Shown: positions 50,201 to 63,300, counted from the stretch's first letter. The stretch is 64,000 nucleotides of DNA from Acanthaster planci (GCF_001949145.1 NW_019091418.1:2371061-2435060); one strand, 5' to 3'. Notes: generated by a model from the letters alone, not told the origin. A program made the numbers and translations.

Positions 50201-53200
50201 AAATCAAGCAACGTGACAGTTTGCTCCAAAGCGGACTTGTGTGGGAGTATGCGGGGGGGGTTGACAACTGGCGTCACTGAATGTTGGGTTTGATATGTGG
50301 TCGTGATCACCTGGAGCAAGTACGGCTCGGTACGCAATCACCTTGAGACCAGCCACATTATTACTTGGCAGGTCAATGTCTCCCTACCCAATGAACACAA
50401 GGTGGTCATGTGGGAAACCAAACGTGCATGTGTATATAAGCATTGGCAGCAAGATGGGCAAGGCAGCACTGTGCTGGCCCAATGGGACTTCATTTCCAGC
50501 TGATTAATTTCTGCAAGAAAAACAACCGCAGTTTACCCAGCATTTTAAGTTATTAAACAGTGAAAATATCCCAAACTAATGAGAAATACTGCAACAATAC
50601 TGCCATGTTTTAACCAGTAATGAATTTGGTTTTCTTTTTTTGGGGGGGGGCTTACCTGGGAGGCGTCTTGTGGAAAGATGGCATCAAAGGCAAACATCTT
50701 GGGCGCAGCCACGCCGGCCCTTCGATTGGCTGGCGTGATGAAGCCAGACAGGAAGGTAGGGTCAAACAAGGTCACTTGCTTCTTCTTGGTGTCCACAGTG
50801 ACAAATGTAGCATTGTCTGTTGGGTTACCTGAAGGGACAACTCTCAGCATAACTTTCACCTGAGCACAACGGGGAAAACCAGAATAAGATATTAAGTTAC
50901 ACTAGAAGACATTCTGCTCTGAAAAATAATCAGAAACAGTCATGACATAATGCTTTGATGTGTTTTGTGCTTTGAAAACTCTTGTCTAATTGCAGCATAC
51001 CCGGTACTTCTTTCTTTGCCACTTCAGAAAAAAAGTGCCTGGTTCATAAACATTTAATTTAAAAATCTTTAACAAATTTTACCTAGGAAATACATCGTGG
51101 GTATATCTCATGCATGTTCACCAACTGTGAACATTTTTTTCTAATTGTAGCACATTCCAACATCTCAAAAAATGCTCAATGCTGCCCCAACAGTTCTACC
51201 CTGTAACAAAATTTCATGGAGAACAGAATTTGTAGGCAACCATCAGACCGTTAAGTGTTGAGTAATTCAAGTGAGATCTAAGGTAATTTAGGGACAAAAG
51301 AAGGGTGCTGAGAGGAGACTGGCTGTCGCCTGCGGTGATTTAGTCGGTAACCTTTCCCTACTGACTGGCAGAATGCAGTGCAATAAACGACATGAAAACA
51401 TAGTCTATGTCAACTACACCCACTGTAGGCATAGCAGGCAGAGCCAAATGCATGACAAACATAGTAATATGATCATCCTTCCAAATGGTTATTTCATCAG
51501 CTTTTAGATTCAGACAATCTTTATCTGTAGCTATTTGTAGTTTAGCTCATTCTGTGTTCCTCTTTCAGGAATTTTACAGGAAGATTTACATCTCATTTAC
51601 GAAAGAGTAGGAGATTTTACACCATGAAAAGCAAGCTCACAACAGACTACAAGTAGGTGCATGTATTAATTTCTGCAAAGATGTTGAGTGAATATCCCCG
51701 AACTAAATAATGACTTCCATTCTAGTTGGCCGGAACCCAACTTAATGCATTCCTTTTGGCAGGGGGTTTGCTGCACAAACAGTATGCTACTGATGACATT
51801 GATGGGATTGTGAACAGCAATGTACATGTACAGCAATGTAGCATACAGGTAGAGCAAAGGGTATTTCAGCCCTGGTGACGCCAAGGAAAGCCGCTTGAAC
51901 TCGACTCAGAATCAACAACTACCGGGACTCTGGGTCGCCAGCTAAACTCCCGCTGACCAACCACCGGCTCCCAGCGCTGCCCACTTACATTTAGCACCCA
52001 TAGAGTTCGCATGACCTGAATCATTCTGTTTGCACTTCAATTCTGCCTTATTAATTTCTCCTGTTCAGTCCTCTGAAGCGGCTAATGTGACTGCTTTTGA
52101 TAGACATCCCTGTCTACAGAAAGGTGTCTCGGGAACACAAATAAACACTGTGGCAAGTTCTACTTTGCAAGGCAGCTGTACGTTTTACCCTAAGATTGGG
52201 TGACACCACGTTACAAGGTAAATAACAACATAACAACCGAACATCTACTTATATCTGGCTGAGTTGATTATGTCTCTGCCAACTCTGTCTATATCATATC
52301 AATAGAAGTTTAGAAGATAACCGTGCAGTTCAGGGGGGGTGGTTAGATTTACATCTGAACAAACTTGAATATGAATCATCAAATTTGCAAATGCATCTGT
52401 CTGTTTCACAGGGAAGCCATAACTCCTTCCAGCAGAATGGGAAAAAATATACATCATCGTGTCGCTTTCAATTTCCTTGATCATCTCAGACACAGCGGAT
52501 ACATGACCGCAGTTCAATGTGCAGGAGTCAGTGGGTAGCCACTTCGCTACACAGTGACTCTCCATCACTTCCCACCAGTGGGTAATATACATGTATTGTA
52601 CAATGCTGAGATGTTACACAGTTAATTGTTCATTTCCTGCTGGGCGTCCAAGTATAGAAAAAGCCCCTGGGAAAACCCACAGGAGCCCGCAGGGTCAACA
52701 ACTGCATCTGGCTGATTCACTGTCGTCTTATATTTTCCTCCTCTTTTGGAGATTGTCTAATAGTTTTGGTGTGATGTACAGTTAAAGTCTGCAGCTGGAC
52801 AACTCAAATGCATAAGAGTAGCTTTGGGCATGTTGGATGGTTTTCAATATTTCATTTGAAACAGCTTTCATTCAAATGTGCTGCCACTTAAAAGAATCCC
52901 ATTCAAATGCACACCAATTCACTACCAGTCATAAGAATTAGTCGTGGCAGATCACAGACCACAAATACTCTTAATTGAGTAGATCTACTCCCCCATTAGA
53001 TAATGAATGATGTATCACAGCTGTCATATAGTAAATGGGTAATTGCAGAAATTTGGGGTCCAAAAGTGTAACATTTTTGTGCCCGTTACATCTGACCTTT
53101 GTTCTTTGGCATGGAAATACATCACTGGAATTGATTTCAAACTATTACTTTTCTTTGGCAGGTAATTTGCATTAATTCATCACTCTTGGAAATTAGAAAA

Positions 53201-56200
53201 TGTATTCTGAACTTACATAATCATATGTCAGATGTGACAGGGACATGAAAAATAAATATACTGTATATTACTCAGCTTGAAAGAGTAACAGCTTCACAGG
53301 GTGGTGATATTCAAATATTGGAAAATCATGTTGAACAGCTTGACCCTTTAAAAAAAATGGGCTGAAAAAAGACGAAGGATCTTCAATCCTCAATAACTAA
53401 TATCTGAGACAAACGAAGAAGATAGGGAAGCCTTTTCTGCTAATAGGGGATTTCATTTTGAAAGCAAAAGGTTAGGTCTACATTCTCCCGAGTGTATTTG
53501 TACAAATGTTCAAAACTCGTGCAAGCTCGCTGAGGACTTGGACAGCTAGTTCTATTTGAACAGTGCATTCACTGCAGTGGGTCAGGCCGAGTTCCCATGC
53601 AAGGAAAAAATTTAATTTCACAACTGTCAAACATTTCCCGAGGTGGCAAAATTCCATTGATGGGATTGGTGCTGGGCTTTGGGATATCTCCTCATATATG
53701 CTTGGCTTATTCTGACAAGAGGGCAATCGGTTATTGTGACCGTGAAGGCCAATAATACCATGAATGGCACGTAGAGGAGAAAAACACCCATGAATGTAAG
53801 AAAATGAAAGACCCAGCAGGTATTTGGTTAAGTGAGTGTGTGTTGGGCCCAAGACAGAGGACTTTAGAAAAGCTCCTAGGCACACATCTTGACTTCCGAA
53901 ATGCCAAAATAATTCATTTGACTGATGGAATTCAGTCTCGGACAAGTGGGGCTTGGCCCGCGGCTGGGTGGGGAGCAATACAGATCAGCTGACTAACCCT
54001 TAGTGCTACGCAAACAACCACTGGGAAATTTAGAATTTGCCTTGGTTGCCAAAGGGAGGAGGGGTGGAGGCTTACATGCAGTCAATGCACTAAACAGAAT
54101 TCAATGACATACAATTGAGGATTTAATGAAAAACCTGCCTCTATTCATGGAGATGAAGGAATTTCTTGGTTTATTAAATACTGCAATTTAATGGGAGCGT
54201 TTTGTGTTTTGTAACTCCCCCCCCCATAAACTTCTTGCATTAACCAAAACAGCAATACATGTACCTTACAGCTCAGAGAAACTCTTTTAAATAAAATGCC
54301 TCAAAATATTTTGGTTACAGAATGTGCAAGAAAGAACATTTAAAAGTTCTAAATCATTACTAGGTTTTCACCTCTATTAAGTCTCAGGTGAAATGTAACA
54401 ATATGTTGATGGTCATTCGGCATATACAGTATTATTTGCTCTAAAATTGCATTATAATGAAAAGTGTTAATTGTCTTAATTCTTTCCCTAAATCTAAACC
54501 CTATCGGCTTTGACGCTTTTCTCCAGATTAAATACACGGTAGATTTAGGTGCCATAGAAACAGTGCCACTGTCTGTACACACTGATGATAGTTATTTGGT
54601 TGAATGAATGGAGCCGTGGGGCCTCAGGAAATATGGCTCACTGAACAATTTTGAGAATGACAGAAAATATGAGCAGCCTACAAATAGTCATTCAACAGGA
54701 CCATGAGATATCAACTTATTTCAGTACACTCATCCAACCAGCATACACCGAGAAAGAATGGAGTTCAATTGTCTCTGGTCTGATAGGATATCTTTAAGCA
54801 ATGAATGTTGCTGGTTTTTATGTCTAAAAAATAACAACTTGAAAAACAAAGCCCCAACTACCTGTACATGTAATCTTCATGTTGTCAGAAACACACATAG
54901 AAAGATGGACTGGATGATCCGAAGCCTACATGTAGGGCTGAAAATAAAGATATATAATCGCCTTGTTGGTGGAACACAGGTGCCTCATATTGGAAGTAAC
55001 AAGTTCTATCCAACATCATGCAACTATTTCATCCACTTGGCCAAGTACACGATGGGGAGAGGTTGGTTCAATTGGCTCATGCCATTCATTTCATTGACAG
55101 GATTAATGACTGTACAGACACATTTACATGTTTGGTGTCCATGATCCTGCTTGATTTGGTGAAGATCTGATGTAACACCTCTGACCTCTGAAACTGTTTT
55201 TTAAAGTAAATTCTTAACTGAGTATAAAGCCCATAAACCCATCCATAACGCAGGTTGTAAGATTACAAATAAAATCAATCATTCTCAACAGAAAATTTGC
55301 TTCCATGGCATTGGCAACCAACTAACATTATCCTTTGCACGTTATAAGGTTTCTGCTTTTCTCTGGAGGTGCACATGCATGTCAAGTATTCACAAAGGCA
55401 GGACTGCAGACAATATGGAATGCTCAGGAGGACAATTTCACATCCACTGCACATGTTTGACAAATTGAGACATGGTGCCTCATGGAGCTAATTTTCCTGA
55501 CAAGAATGGCCAAGAGGATGGCAAAAAAGAGAAATTGGCTCTGACTGATGGCATGGTGTATTACTCCATTCATGTCCTTGTAGTTTCATTCGGAGATTAA
55601 TCACTTGGTAATTTATGGTGCATGACATGATGTAATAGATAGGAGATCACGCAGGACTACATGTACATGGCTTTTATATGTATTCAGCTTTCTCGCACAC
55701 AAAGAGAAATAGGTTAGGTTTCTCTATAAAACGTTTAACTGCCTGTTCCCAAATTCCCTAATAGATTCTGCAGAAATTTGGTCTACCCAAGTAATGAAGG
55801 TTTCAATTGGGTGTGCATAACTTGTAAAATTGGAGGGAGGTATTGTCATAAGTGATAAGTGATGTAAGAACATTCAGGTGAATACCAAAAAGTACATGTA
55901 TACAAGCAGGCTATGTTCTGTATACACCCTACGATAACTGTAAAAATGTAATAATGTGAAGGAAATATTAATACATGCTTTGTTGACATACCAGTACTTT
56001 CCAAATGGTAAAGAATTTGTGAAATAACAACAGTGATCCTAGGACAAATATCTGGAGTTGTGCAAGGAACTGATCGTGTTACAATTCAATGAGAACCATA
56101 TCCATATTTACATTTAGTGAAGTAAATCCTACAAAAGGCGAGCGTAATAACTAATAATCGGCTGCATTCCTCTCAATACACTGCCCTCAAGTCTTACTCA

Positions 56201-59200
56201 ATTCCAGGTGAAAGACTGCTTTACAACCTTCAGATGGCTATAGATGTCTGAACAAAAACATTTTGCCCACTTCATCCAGCACCCAACGAGTTATCTAAAC
56301 ACTTCAGGATGGCCCTGGGTTACACCTCATTGAAGGTTCCACACCGGAGTTCCGGTTTACCCACGTTTATTTGTCAAACGGTCTTTCTGCTGGCAAATTT
56401 CTTCACAATTTGTGCTCCCTAAGGTTCTAGAAGAGCTGCGATAACTACGGAGATCTGAACTGAGAAAAACCCCTGGTTAAGCAGCAACCTGGTGAGTTCT
56501 TGTGCACTTTTTCTGTTGGACAACCACTCGAATGAAAATTTAGTGTGACATCATTCAAAGTCCAAAGAGACATATAGGTACCATGCTTATCAATATGGAT
56601 GTAATTTTAATTTAATATGCATTGCCAAAAAGGGAGAGAGCAGCAGTGAATAAAAAGAAGTAAAATACAAGAAATATGGAGGAATCCAAAATGCCAACAA
56701 GGAAAAATACAAAGAAAGTATATACAACCGCTTAGCATCAATGTGAAAGGACCAAACAAATTCACATTTAAACTAAAAATGACCAGCTCACAGCTTAAAT
56801 GTATCAAATATGAGTGAGCTGTCTTTTCATGATCTGGAGGGAGGGTTGTTGGCAACATGACATCAAATAAATATAAACATCCATACACACAAGTATGGCA
56901 TGACTGCCTACGTGAAGGCAGGGTCCATCTTGGCATTCATCAAAGACACCACTACTGCACATGTGCTTAATCCAGTTTTTCAGAAACAGTGCTGTTGAAC
57001 AAGGCAAACTTCTCAGTGACATCAGGACGCTGATTACTACGTCAATCCTCCTACCTCAAGAGATGCTGGAGTGGTACATGGAACTGGAGATGAGATGGAC
57101 AGCTCAACTGAGCCCCCATCAATGAGCTGGACAGACTGACCGTCATGACCTTGGGTAGAATGACCAGGCCCCACTGAATAATGCAATTAGCATGCTATCA
57201 CTGCCTGTTTTTGTCTTTTCTCTAGATCATGGGAAAGGTGCAAGGAGTGGGAATTGGCAGAAGAGGCAATGAGAGGTGGTGTCAATTGAAGGGTTGGTTG
57301 TTACAAACAATGCCAAGGTGAGACCTCTCCAGATGAAACATGAGAGGTACCCTCAAAGAGGGTTCCCACCAATACAGTCCAAATTTGATTTTCTCTGCAA
57401 AACGTTTCTATTTAGAATTTCACTCTCATTTGGTACTTTCATTTAGGCATTTAAAGTTACATGTATTTTTTTCTCAATAAGTGCCTATAAATAGTGTACT
57501 GTACATATTCTCTGACAAAAAAATTGAAATCCTAGATTCCAAGATCACACATAAAACTTTCCCTCAAAAGTCCATTGATCACAGCAGGTATTGTTGCAAC
57601 AGCCTCTTCCTATCATATAAAGACAGCATAAATAAAAGATACTTTTCCTTCTTAAAGTCAAGGAATTTTGGCACAGATGTCTGTAAACTGCATCTTCTTC
57701 TCAAATCATAGATTGTCTCTTTTAAACTACTGACATATCTTGTTTGTCAATGCCCCTATCTAACTTAATCTACTGACAGGCCCAGGTAATTATCTTCATG
57801 TACATCAACTAGTAAATTTATCATAGGGCTCCCTTCTAAAGGCCAAGTGCATTCCCATGAGCATGAAGAAGCTTCAACTCTGCCCGGAATTGCTGAAACC
57901 ATACTGGAACACACAACCCCTACCCAAGCATCACGGGCCCAGGTCCTTTGGGTGGGCAGCACTAATGGCCAATTTCTTCTCTCAACAGAGAGTTCCATCT
58001 CAGAGGTGCTACCATAAACAAATATGGTCAGGCTCTGGGAAGTGTGGGGAAGAGGAAGTTTGGGTAAATCCTAATGGGCTGAAGTTGCTCAGTAAACAGA
58101 GAGCAACAGGAAGCTTGAAGACAGGCGGCACATCCGTTACGCACCTCCCTGAATGATTGACATAACTAGTCGGTAATGATCAGATTTATAACTTATCATC
58201 AGCAAATACTTTAAGAGAAAAAGCAACATCACAACTGTAGTTTCAGGATTATTGCTACGATTTACCATTATTAAACGGCAAAAATTTACAGACTCTGGCT
58301 ATAATAAGGACCAACCAGATTTGGTTCAAATTCAATATTATTTTTTATTTCCCATTAATGACAGCATGTTCATGTTTCATTTCACTAATTTCCTGCATAA
58401 AAAGTTGCAAAAAAGTTAATACCATCAAGAAATGAATGAAACTGCACAGCAGCCACATGTATAAGGTTCATGGGTAAGAATTTCAATCCTCCTTTCAACA
58501 GAACCAAGCTACTGAAAGTGAGAACATCTAAATTGAATAAATATTATAAATAATTTCAAAAGTTTTCCACACAAACACAGACTCCCTGGAACAGACAATG
58601 ATTGTTGCCATGGTTTTCTCACACTTCAGTGGCCAATGAAGCATTCTAAGTGAGTTTCAGTGGAAAGGATTCGTAATTTGCATCAACACTTTTTCGCATC
58701 ACTTGCATTGCCAGAATGGAATGATGGCTGTCCTCATGCAAGCATGCAGCACTGAACATGAAATGGCTTTTGAAATGTTTGGAAAGACAGGAACCCACAG
58801 CTTGGTTTCAAACAATACACCCTTGATTATTGTGTACGCAACAATGCTCACTAGGCAGAATAAAGTTGCAATCTAACAGTAAAGTGTTCATGAGGACGCT
58901 AAGAGACAATGGGAAATCCATTAGTTCAACACTTCACATATTTCTGGGAACTTGAAGATTCACCTCCTAGACCTGTCTTTTTGTTGCCATGTCTCCGAAT
59001 GGGAAATCCAGGGAGTTGTCAAGAAAAAGAGGAGTACAAACAAAGATGGGCGATCGATTCCATCTCCCTCTTCAGATTTTGGAGAGGGGTTACAGATGAT
59101 GCCCTCCCAACAAGGAGATTAGGGGGATTACGCTGTGGGGTGGGTTAAAGATTTGGACATGCAAGACGAATGTGGAGCTTCCCTCAAGCTACATTTCGAT

Positions 59201-60356
59201 AAACAAGCAGCCAGGAAGAGACAGAGAACAAAAAATACGGGGCGGGCTTGTTGGCGGAGATTAGTTCTAATCTGCATCAATACAAGATTTGTTTAGGAGG
59301 TGACTCTTTGTCAACGAAGTTAAGCTTATCGGTTTTGTCCATCAATAACAAGGGGGAATTACAAAAAAAACAGGGAGAGACTGGGAGATTCAGTTAAAGA
59401 CCCAGGCATTCTTGCTCTTGTTGAAGACTGCTGTTGACAGCCAATGACCCTAGGGCACATCGTTAGGGACACTGCTCTGAGAAGGGGAGTCAGCTCAGAG
59501 TATATTGAACCATCTCACAATAGACATCAGCTGATGACATCCAACTAGTGATTGACACCCATAACATCAATAGGGACATAATCATGCAGGAACATGAACG
59601 TAACAGAGACAAATCCATGTAGCTTTACATTATCAACTCAGCTTAAACATACAGACTCTAACTGATGACTTAGAACTTAAGTTTAAATTCCCAACTTGTG
59701 CTTCATACTTCAATACACCGGTCTAAGGACATAACTACCTTCCTTTCAGCATTAAACAAGAAATCATCTCAACAAACAGTTCTAAAAGTTGACAAATCAA
59801 GTTTGTTACTGATGATTTATTTAACTGCTAGTTTCAAAAGTCTTATGGAACTCCTACAGTGAAGTTGGGATTTCCTGTATCAGTGACAAAGACTTTGGTT
59901 GTACACGTACATCAATAGGCCATCAATAGGCCGTCTCCAATGAACAAACCATAGTGGTTCCTTGCTCAGATAATGATGTATATCCTCAATTTGGGCATTG
60001 ACAAATTTGAAGGGATACTCCAGCAGACTGCAGAAAGGGGAGAGCATTAGGAGTTACAATGTTCTGCTTGGGACGGAGATAGAGGAATCTCCTGAACCAA
60101 AGTTAAAAAATGAAATTGAACCCTTACCTTGCCGACACCGGGGTTGTCTTTGACCCGGGCCACATTGCGGAGCAGGGATGGGGGAGCCGAGGGTGGGGAC
60201 TTGGCGATGACCTGGCTGAAGTTGGTCGGGAACAGCGGGGGCTCTGGCTCCCTGGTGTGGGGATCAGGGACAAACACTGGCTGCCGTAGCTGCTGTTGCT
60301 GAAGCTGCTGTTGCTGTTTTCGCTTCTTGGAGCTGAGGTTCAGCTTCTGAGCTGCC
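32032..60356 (-). CDS. KIF26: KIF26-family atypical kinesin (partial, 5' exons missing)
   Basis: Eleven coding exons in minus order: 60356-60128, 50859-50656, 49391-49298, 48836-48639, 47140-46976, 43874-43637, 42840-42678, 40094-35732, 35257-35079, 33214-33161 and 32256-32032 (TGA). All GT-AG junctions join in phase to give 2036 codons. The first exon starts in phase 2, so upstream exons lie beyond the window. Order: a basic/Gln-rich pre-motor linker, a kinesin-like motor domain, then a very long Ser-rich disordered tail. Vertebrate KIF26A/B, relatives of nematode VAB-8, bind microtubules without productive ATPase and act in cell migration, adhesion and signalling. Here the P-loop is GHSHLGKT, the switch-I region reads [13 protein letters not shown] instead of the usual SSRSH, and switch II reads LIDLGSGDK instead of DLAGSE, so loss of motility is expected. 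The C-terminal coiled coil of vertebrate KIF26B was not found. A versus B cannot be decided; probably a single pre-duplication gene. Confidence 0.9.
32413..32735. repeat. two-copy tandem duplication, unit about 158 bp
   Basis: Two adjacent diverged copies in a KIF26 intron share, in order, an ACCTTTC block, TCTGA.TT.CA.GTA.GTTCCA, GATGAAT, and TAATGACACATTTTGT followed by GATA and AGCTTA. The copies start near 32413 and 32571. No function is apparent. Confidence 0.5.
33161..33214 (-). CDS. KIF26: KIF26 micro-exon, 18 codons
   Basis: 54 nt, phase 0 at both ends, with acceptor TTGGGCTCACAG and donor GAG|GTACAG. Reads [18 protein letters not shown]. The in-phase ends and good acceptor support it. 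Being symmetric, it could be an optional cassette. It has no counterpart I recall in vertebrates. Confidence 0.55.
33215..35078 (-). other. KIF26 intron, nothing recognised
   Basis: 1.9-kb intron with no further exon that I can support. I specifically looked here for the vertebrate C-terminal coiled coil and did not see it. Confidence 0.5.
35079..35257 (-). CDS. KIF26: KIF26 exon: conserved C-terminal EIKVYE motif
   Basis: 179 nt, phase 1 to 0. It begins SRRSRSAPP and contains [14 protein letters not shown], the counterpart of the EIKVYEIDDVE motif near the end of vertebrate KIF26B. The donor is AAG|GTAAG. Confidence 0.85.
35732..40094 (-). CDS. KIF26: KIF26 giant tail exon (1454 codons)
   Basis: A single 4363-nt exon, phase 0 to 1, with acceptor TTGCATTGCAG and donor CCAG|GTAAG. 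It opens with [13 protein letters not shown] and [27 protein letters not shown], both shared with vertebrate KIF26 right after the motor. A Pro-rich run (VPPPPPKPQ) and many acidic/Ser-rich blocks follow. A long Ser/Lys-rich section, about the last quarter, looks like a microtubule-binding basic region. The end carries [14 protein letters not shown] and [20 protein letters not shown], again conserved. Most of the exon appears disordered. Several long open frames on the opposite strand (for example 35842-36666) are shadows of its composition. Confidence 0.92.
40095..42677 (-). other. KIF26 intron before the giant exon
   Basis: 2.6-kb intron. Short open frames at 40266-40654 lack splice support. 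No repeat is seen. Confidence 0.5.
42678..42840 (-). CDS. KIF26: KIF26 exon: end of motor domain
   Basis: 163 nt, phase 2 to 0. Encodes [13 protein letters not shown], a conserved kinesin microtubule-binding block, then [21 protein letters not shown] and a basic KKKSK neck end. The DSKLT.(I/L)L motif is in canonical form. Confidence 0.9.
43637..43874 (-). CDS. KIF26: KIF26 exon: degenerate switch I and switch II
   Basis: 238 nt, phase 1 to 2. An acidic start (EDSEDSK) leads into [13 protein letters not shown] in place of switch [17 protein letters not shown] follows in place of switch II, lacking the Ala-Gly-Ser-Glu needed for hydrolysis, then [13 protein letters not shown]. The donor is GTAGGT. 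Confidence 0.9.
43875..46975 (-). other. KIF26 intron inside the switch region
   Basis: 3.1-kb intron, AT-rich, with ACATGTAC palindromes (for example about 45480 and 45713-45722). No gene seen. Confidence 0.5.
46976..47140 (-). CDS. KIF26: KIF26 exon: motor, switch-I approach
   Basis: 165 nt, phase 1 at both ends. Encodes [16 protein letters not shown] and [20 protein letters not shown], the helix before switch [13 protein letters not shown] is a KIF26-specific signature. Confidence 0.9.
48639..48836 (-). CDS. KIF26: KIF26 exon: P-loop to mid-motor
   Basis: 198 nt, phase 1 at both ends. Begins [10 protein letters not shown] (end of the P-loop), then [14 protein letters not shown], and [22 protein letters not shown], the kinesin alpha-3 region where conventional motors have S.lEIYNE. 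Very close to vertebrate KIF26. Confidence 0.9.
49298..49391 (-). CDS. KIF26: KIF26 exon: helix before the P-loop
   Basis: 94 nt, phase 0 to 1. Encodes [12 protein letters not shown], then [16 protein letters not shown], the start of the atypical P-loop. The intron splits the loop's second Gly. Confidence 0.88.
50656..50859 (-). CDS. KIF26: KIF26 exon: first motor strand
   Basis: 204 nt, phase 0 at both ends. Begins VKVMLRV, the kinesin beta-1 strand, and ends [15 protein letters not shown], the F.FD..F motif shared by all kinesin motors. The acceptor is GTGCTCAG, the donor CAG|GTAAG. Confidence 0.88.
50860..60127 (-). other. large KIF26 intron (9.3 kb)
   Basis: The longest intron in the window, between the pre-motor linker exon and the first motor strand. 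Several short open frames on both strands (for example 53478-53978 and 57857-58156) have no motif or splice context. No nested gene seen. Confidence 0.5.
60128..60356 (-). CDS. KIF26: KIF26 exon: pre-motor linker
   Basis: Starts in phase 2 after the acceptor AAAAACAG and ends in AAG|GTAAGG (phase 0). It encodes an [13 protein letters not shown] basic block, a Gln-rich run, then a Pro-rich stretch ([21 protein letters not shown]) and VKDNPGVGK. The same order precedes the motor in vertebrate KIF26. The Gln run ([10 protein letters not shown]) is an invertebrate addition. Confidence 0.85.
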
Positions 60357-63300
60357 CTGTTTTTCGTAAAGACACAAAAGAAAAGCATGAGTTTTGACTT
60401 TTCTCCCTGAAATCAATTTAAAAATCAGTCACAGTTCTCAAATGCTATTAATGAAATAAAAACAAATCAAACAAACCAAAACACATCTGTATTTTGCATC
60501 ACACTTTTGGTACCTGTTAGCCGATTTTTGAGCTGAACAAAGGGCACAATTTTCCAGTTGTGCAAACATGATTATAATTGAACTGCCCACCTTTGAAGTA
60601 GAGGAGACACCCATTAATGGACTGAGGAGATATCTTAGTCCACAGTCAAGCCATAAGAATAAACAATCTCAAAATGGCATTGTTGTCGGTTTTGTTAAAA
60701 ACACAATCAAAAACCAGAAGGTCCTGTTACCAAGAAGTGGGCAAACTGCAGCATATGGTAAATGTGAAGGAGCTTTGTGTATATGATTGTTTTGATATCT
60801 TTTATGTGCATTTTGTAACCGGAAAGATGGTCAAAGAATGAATGATTTTACCACACATCCCCTCTATCACTGTTATCAACGACTGTCCAGAATACCAAAT
60901 AATACATAACACAAAAATCATGTATGCTACAACAATTTTAATCTGTTATGTTATAGCATTTGGTTTCCCAATACAAAATCTTAAACATACAATGAGCAAA
61001 ATAACAGAAATATGCCAAATTACATACTTGTGTGTTTGATAAGGTTCGCACGTGAGCCTGAAGCCTGACCTACTTCTGTTATGCCTCAAGCTTTGTGTAC
61101 ATATCAGAGACGCCAACCCAATCCTTAGGAGAACAACACAACTCCACTATACCTAATGTGTCCTGACAGGGGAAGCCCAAATCCCACCCCCAAAACTCCC
61201 TAATTGTGTTAATTAATACAGCTTTCAGCTCCTCCTCTGCCCTCCCTTGCCTGATGTACTTATCAAAGCCTTCCTCAAGGGTCATGATACAAGATAGCTT
61301 GGGGGCTGATTGTGGCCTTGTCAACTCAATGCCAAACATCCCCATCAAATACCGGGTAGGAGAAAGGATTCAGCATGCATTAGGATCTAGCCCCTATTTT
61401 GTGCCTGGAGCATAGAGCCTGGAGGCAGACAGCAAGAATTCAAGATCATTTATCCTGTCCGCTGGTCTGATGGCCAACAGTACAAGCTAAGTATCTTCCA
61501 AAGTTACCAATGAAACAGACTCCAAACCAGCCTCATCAACCTAAAACCTTGCTTTGATGGAGCCACATAAAGGTGAGAATATAATAAAAAGTTTTGCATT
61601 TCTGAGTCAGTGCTCCTACAGTCAAATACAGCTTATGCAAACAGACCCGTTTAGTGCAGAGATTAATGGTTCTGATAGTGGCCAGTCTACAAATACTGTC
61701 ACAACAACGATGATAACAACTCATATCAGAGACACATATGCAGTGATGCACTACCCTGGTAGGTCTAAATGAGATGGGCAGACTGACAAAATTCTCTCAG
61801 GCAGACATAAGGCTCTCCTGATCATATAACAAGGAGTTTGCACGCCAATCCAATTGATATGCCACATTTTGTTTTGCATGAGACAAGACCCTGAATGATG
61901 AGAAACCAAAAAAAAAAGGATAGAACTGACATCATTCCAATAGATTTGACATGAGATGCCTGCAAGAATTTCACAAAGAAACAAACCATATACGGTACAA
62001 CCATGTCTGATATGCTGGTACATGTACAATGCGGTACATACGACATGCAACTCATTTCAGTTTATAACATGACACTACATTCTACAAGCAACCAGTGTAG
62101 TGTACTATTCTGAAGAGCCTGTGCTGTCTGACCAATTTTATGCTTCATCACAATTCTATCAGTCAAAGAAGTTGTTGCTGGCGAGGGACTACTAAGTGAA
62201 TGACAGTGCACATCAACAATTCCGGGGCAAAATAAGATAACACGCCTAAGACTAGTAAATGTACATGTACTTACTCCAGCATGGCACCACTGGATGAAAA
62301 CATACTGGATGTGACTGGTGGAGATCAACCTCCCTGAAGTCCTTTTCAACTGTCAAAAGTGCTGATATATAACTTTGTTTTTCCACCACTGCCAGAGATG
62401 AAGTTCACTGAGATTTACACGAAAGTACACAAGAAGTCCTGAAACAGTGACAAATCAGATCATTGCTGTTGCCCACGACCAGCCTCTAACAACCCCACTG
62501 GATCCATGGATGTTACAGTCCAATTCCAGCCAGAGAGTACATGTACATTTCCTCACGGTTCTCAGTCAGCCAGTGAATGAAGCAAAATTAATATAATCCC
62601 AGCACAACCCATGCGCATCCACAACCAATGACAAGCCTGGTGCGGCATTCCTGGAATGTTGCCTGGCTGTAAATCTGAACCATCAAATGTCACACTTGGC
62701 CAGCCCTGGCCCAGCCAGCTGGCAGTCAAAAGTTAGTCTTGCCCTTCAGCCCTCCAAAAAAATTGGACTAGAAACTCTCTCCTCTTGGCCTTTAGATACA
62801 TGAGCAAGGACAAATATACACACTGTCAAGGATGCTGGAATCTGTCAACAGGTAGCATGCATAATTATCTTGTTCTGGGATGAAGCAATGATTGACTGAC
62901 TATCTCACTGACACTACCCCAGCCTCACACTGCAGGCAATTTATAACTTTGTCCCAAACTTAAATTCTTTTCCACTAATCACTTGGACTGAACTAATGAC
63001 TACTATAAATAATACACGTACATGTGGATGCTTTGGTACAAAGTTCAATGTGAAATGTAACTTTTTGTTGTAGCCTTAGGGGTGGGACGGCTAAGAAATA
63101 AATTGCAGGCAAAATTAAGAAAACATAGTTTTGAAGGACATGATGATTATTTGACAAGTCTTGTATTCCAACACTTATCTTCACCCACTAATGCCCTATC
63201 ACTAAAAGAGTGTGGTTATAATCCTATCAGTATAGGTATTCCATAGCACCAGAGGGATATATTGCGTGTTTTGTTCATCATTTGTCACCCTTATATCTGT

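Noticed and set aside
57857-58156. 99-codon plus-strand frame in the large KIF26 intron
   Set aside because: No motif, no splice signals, and within the intron of a gene on the other strand.
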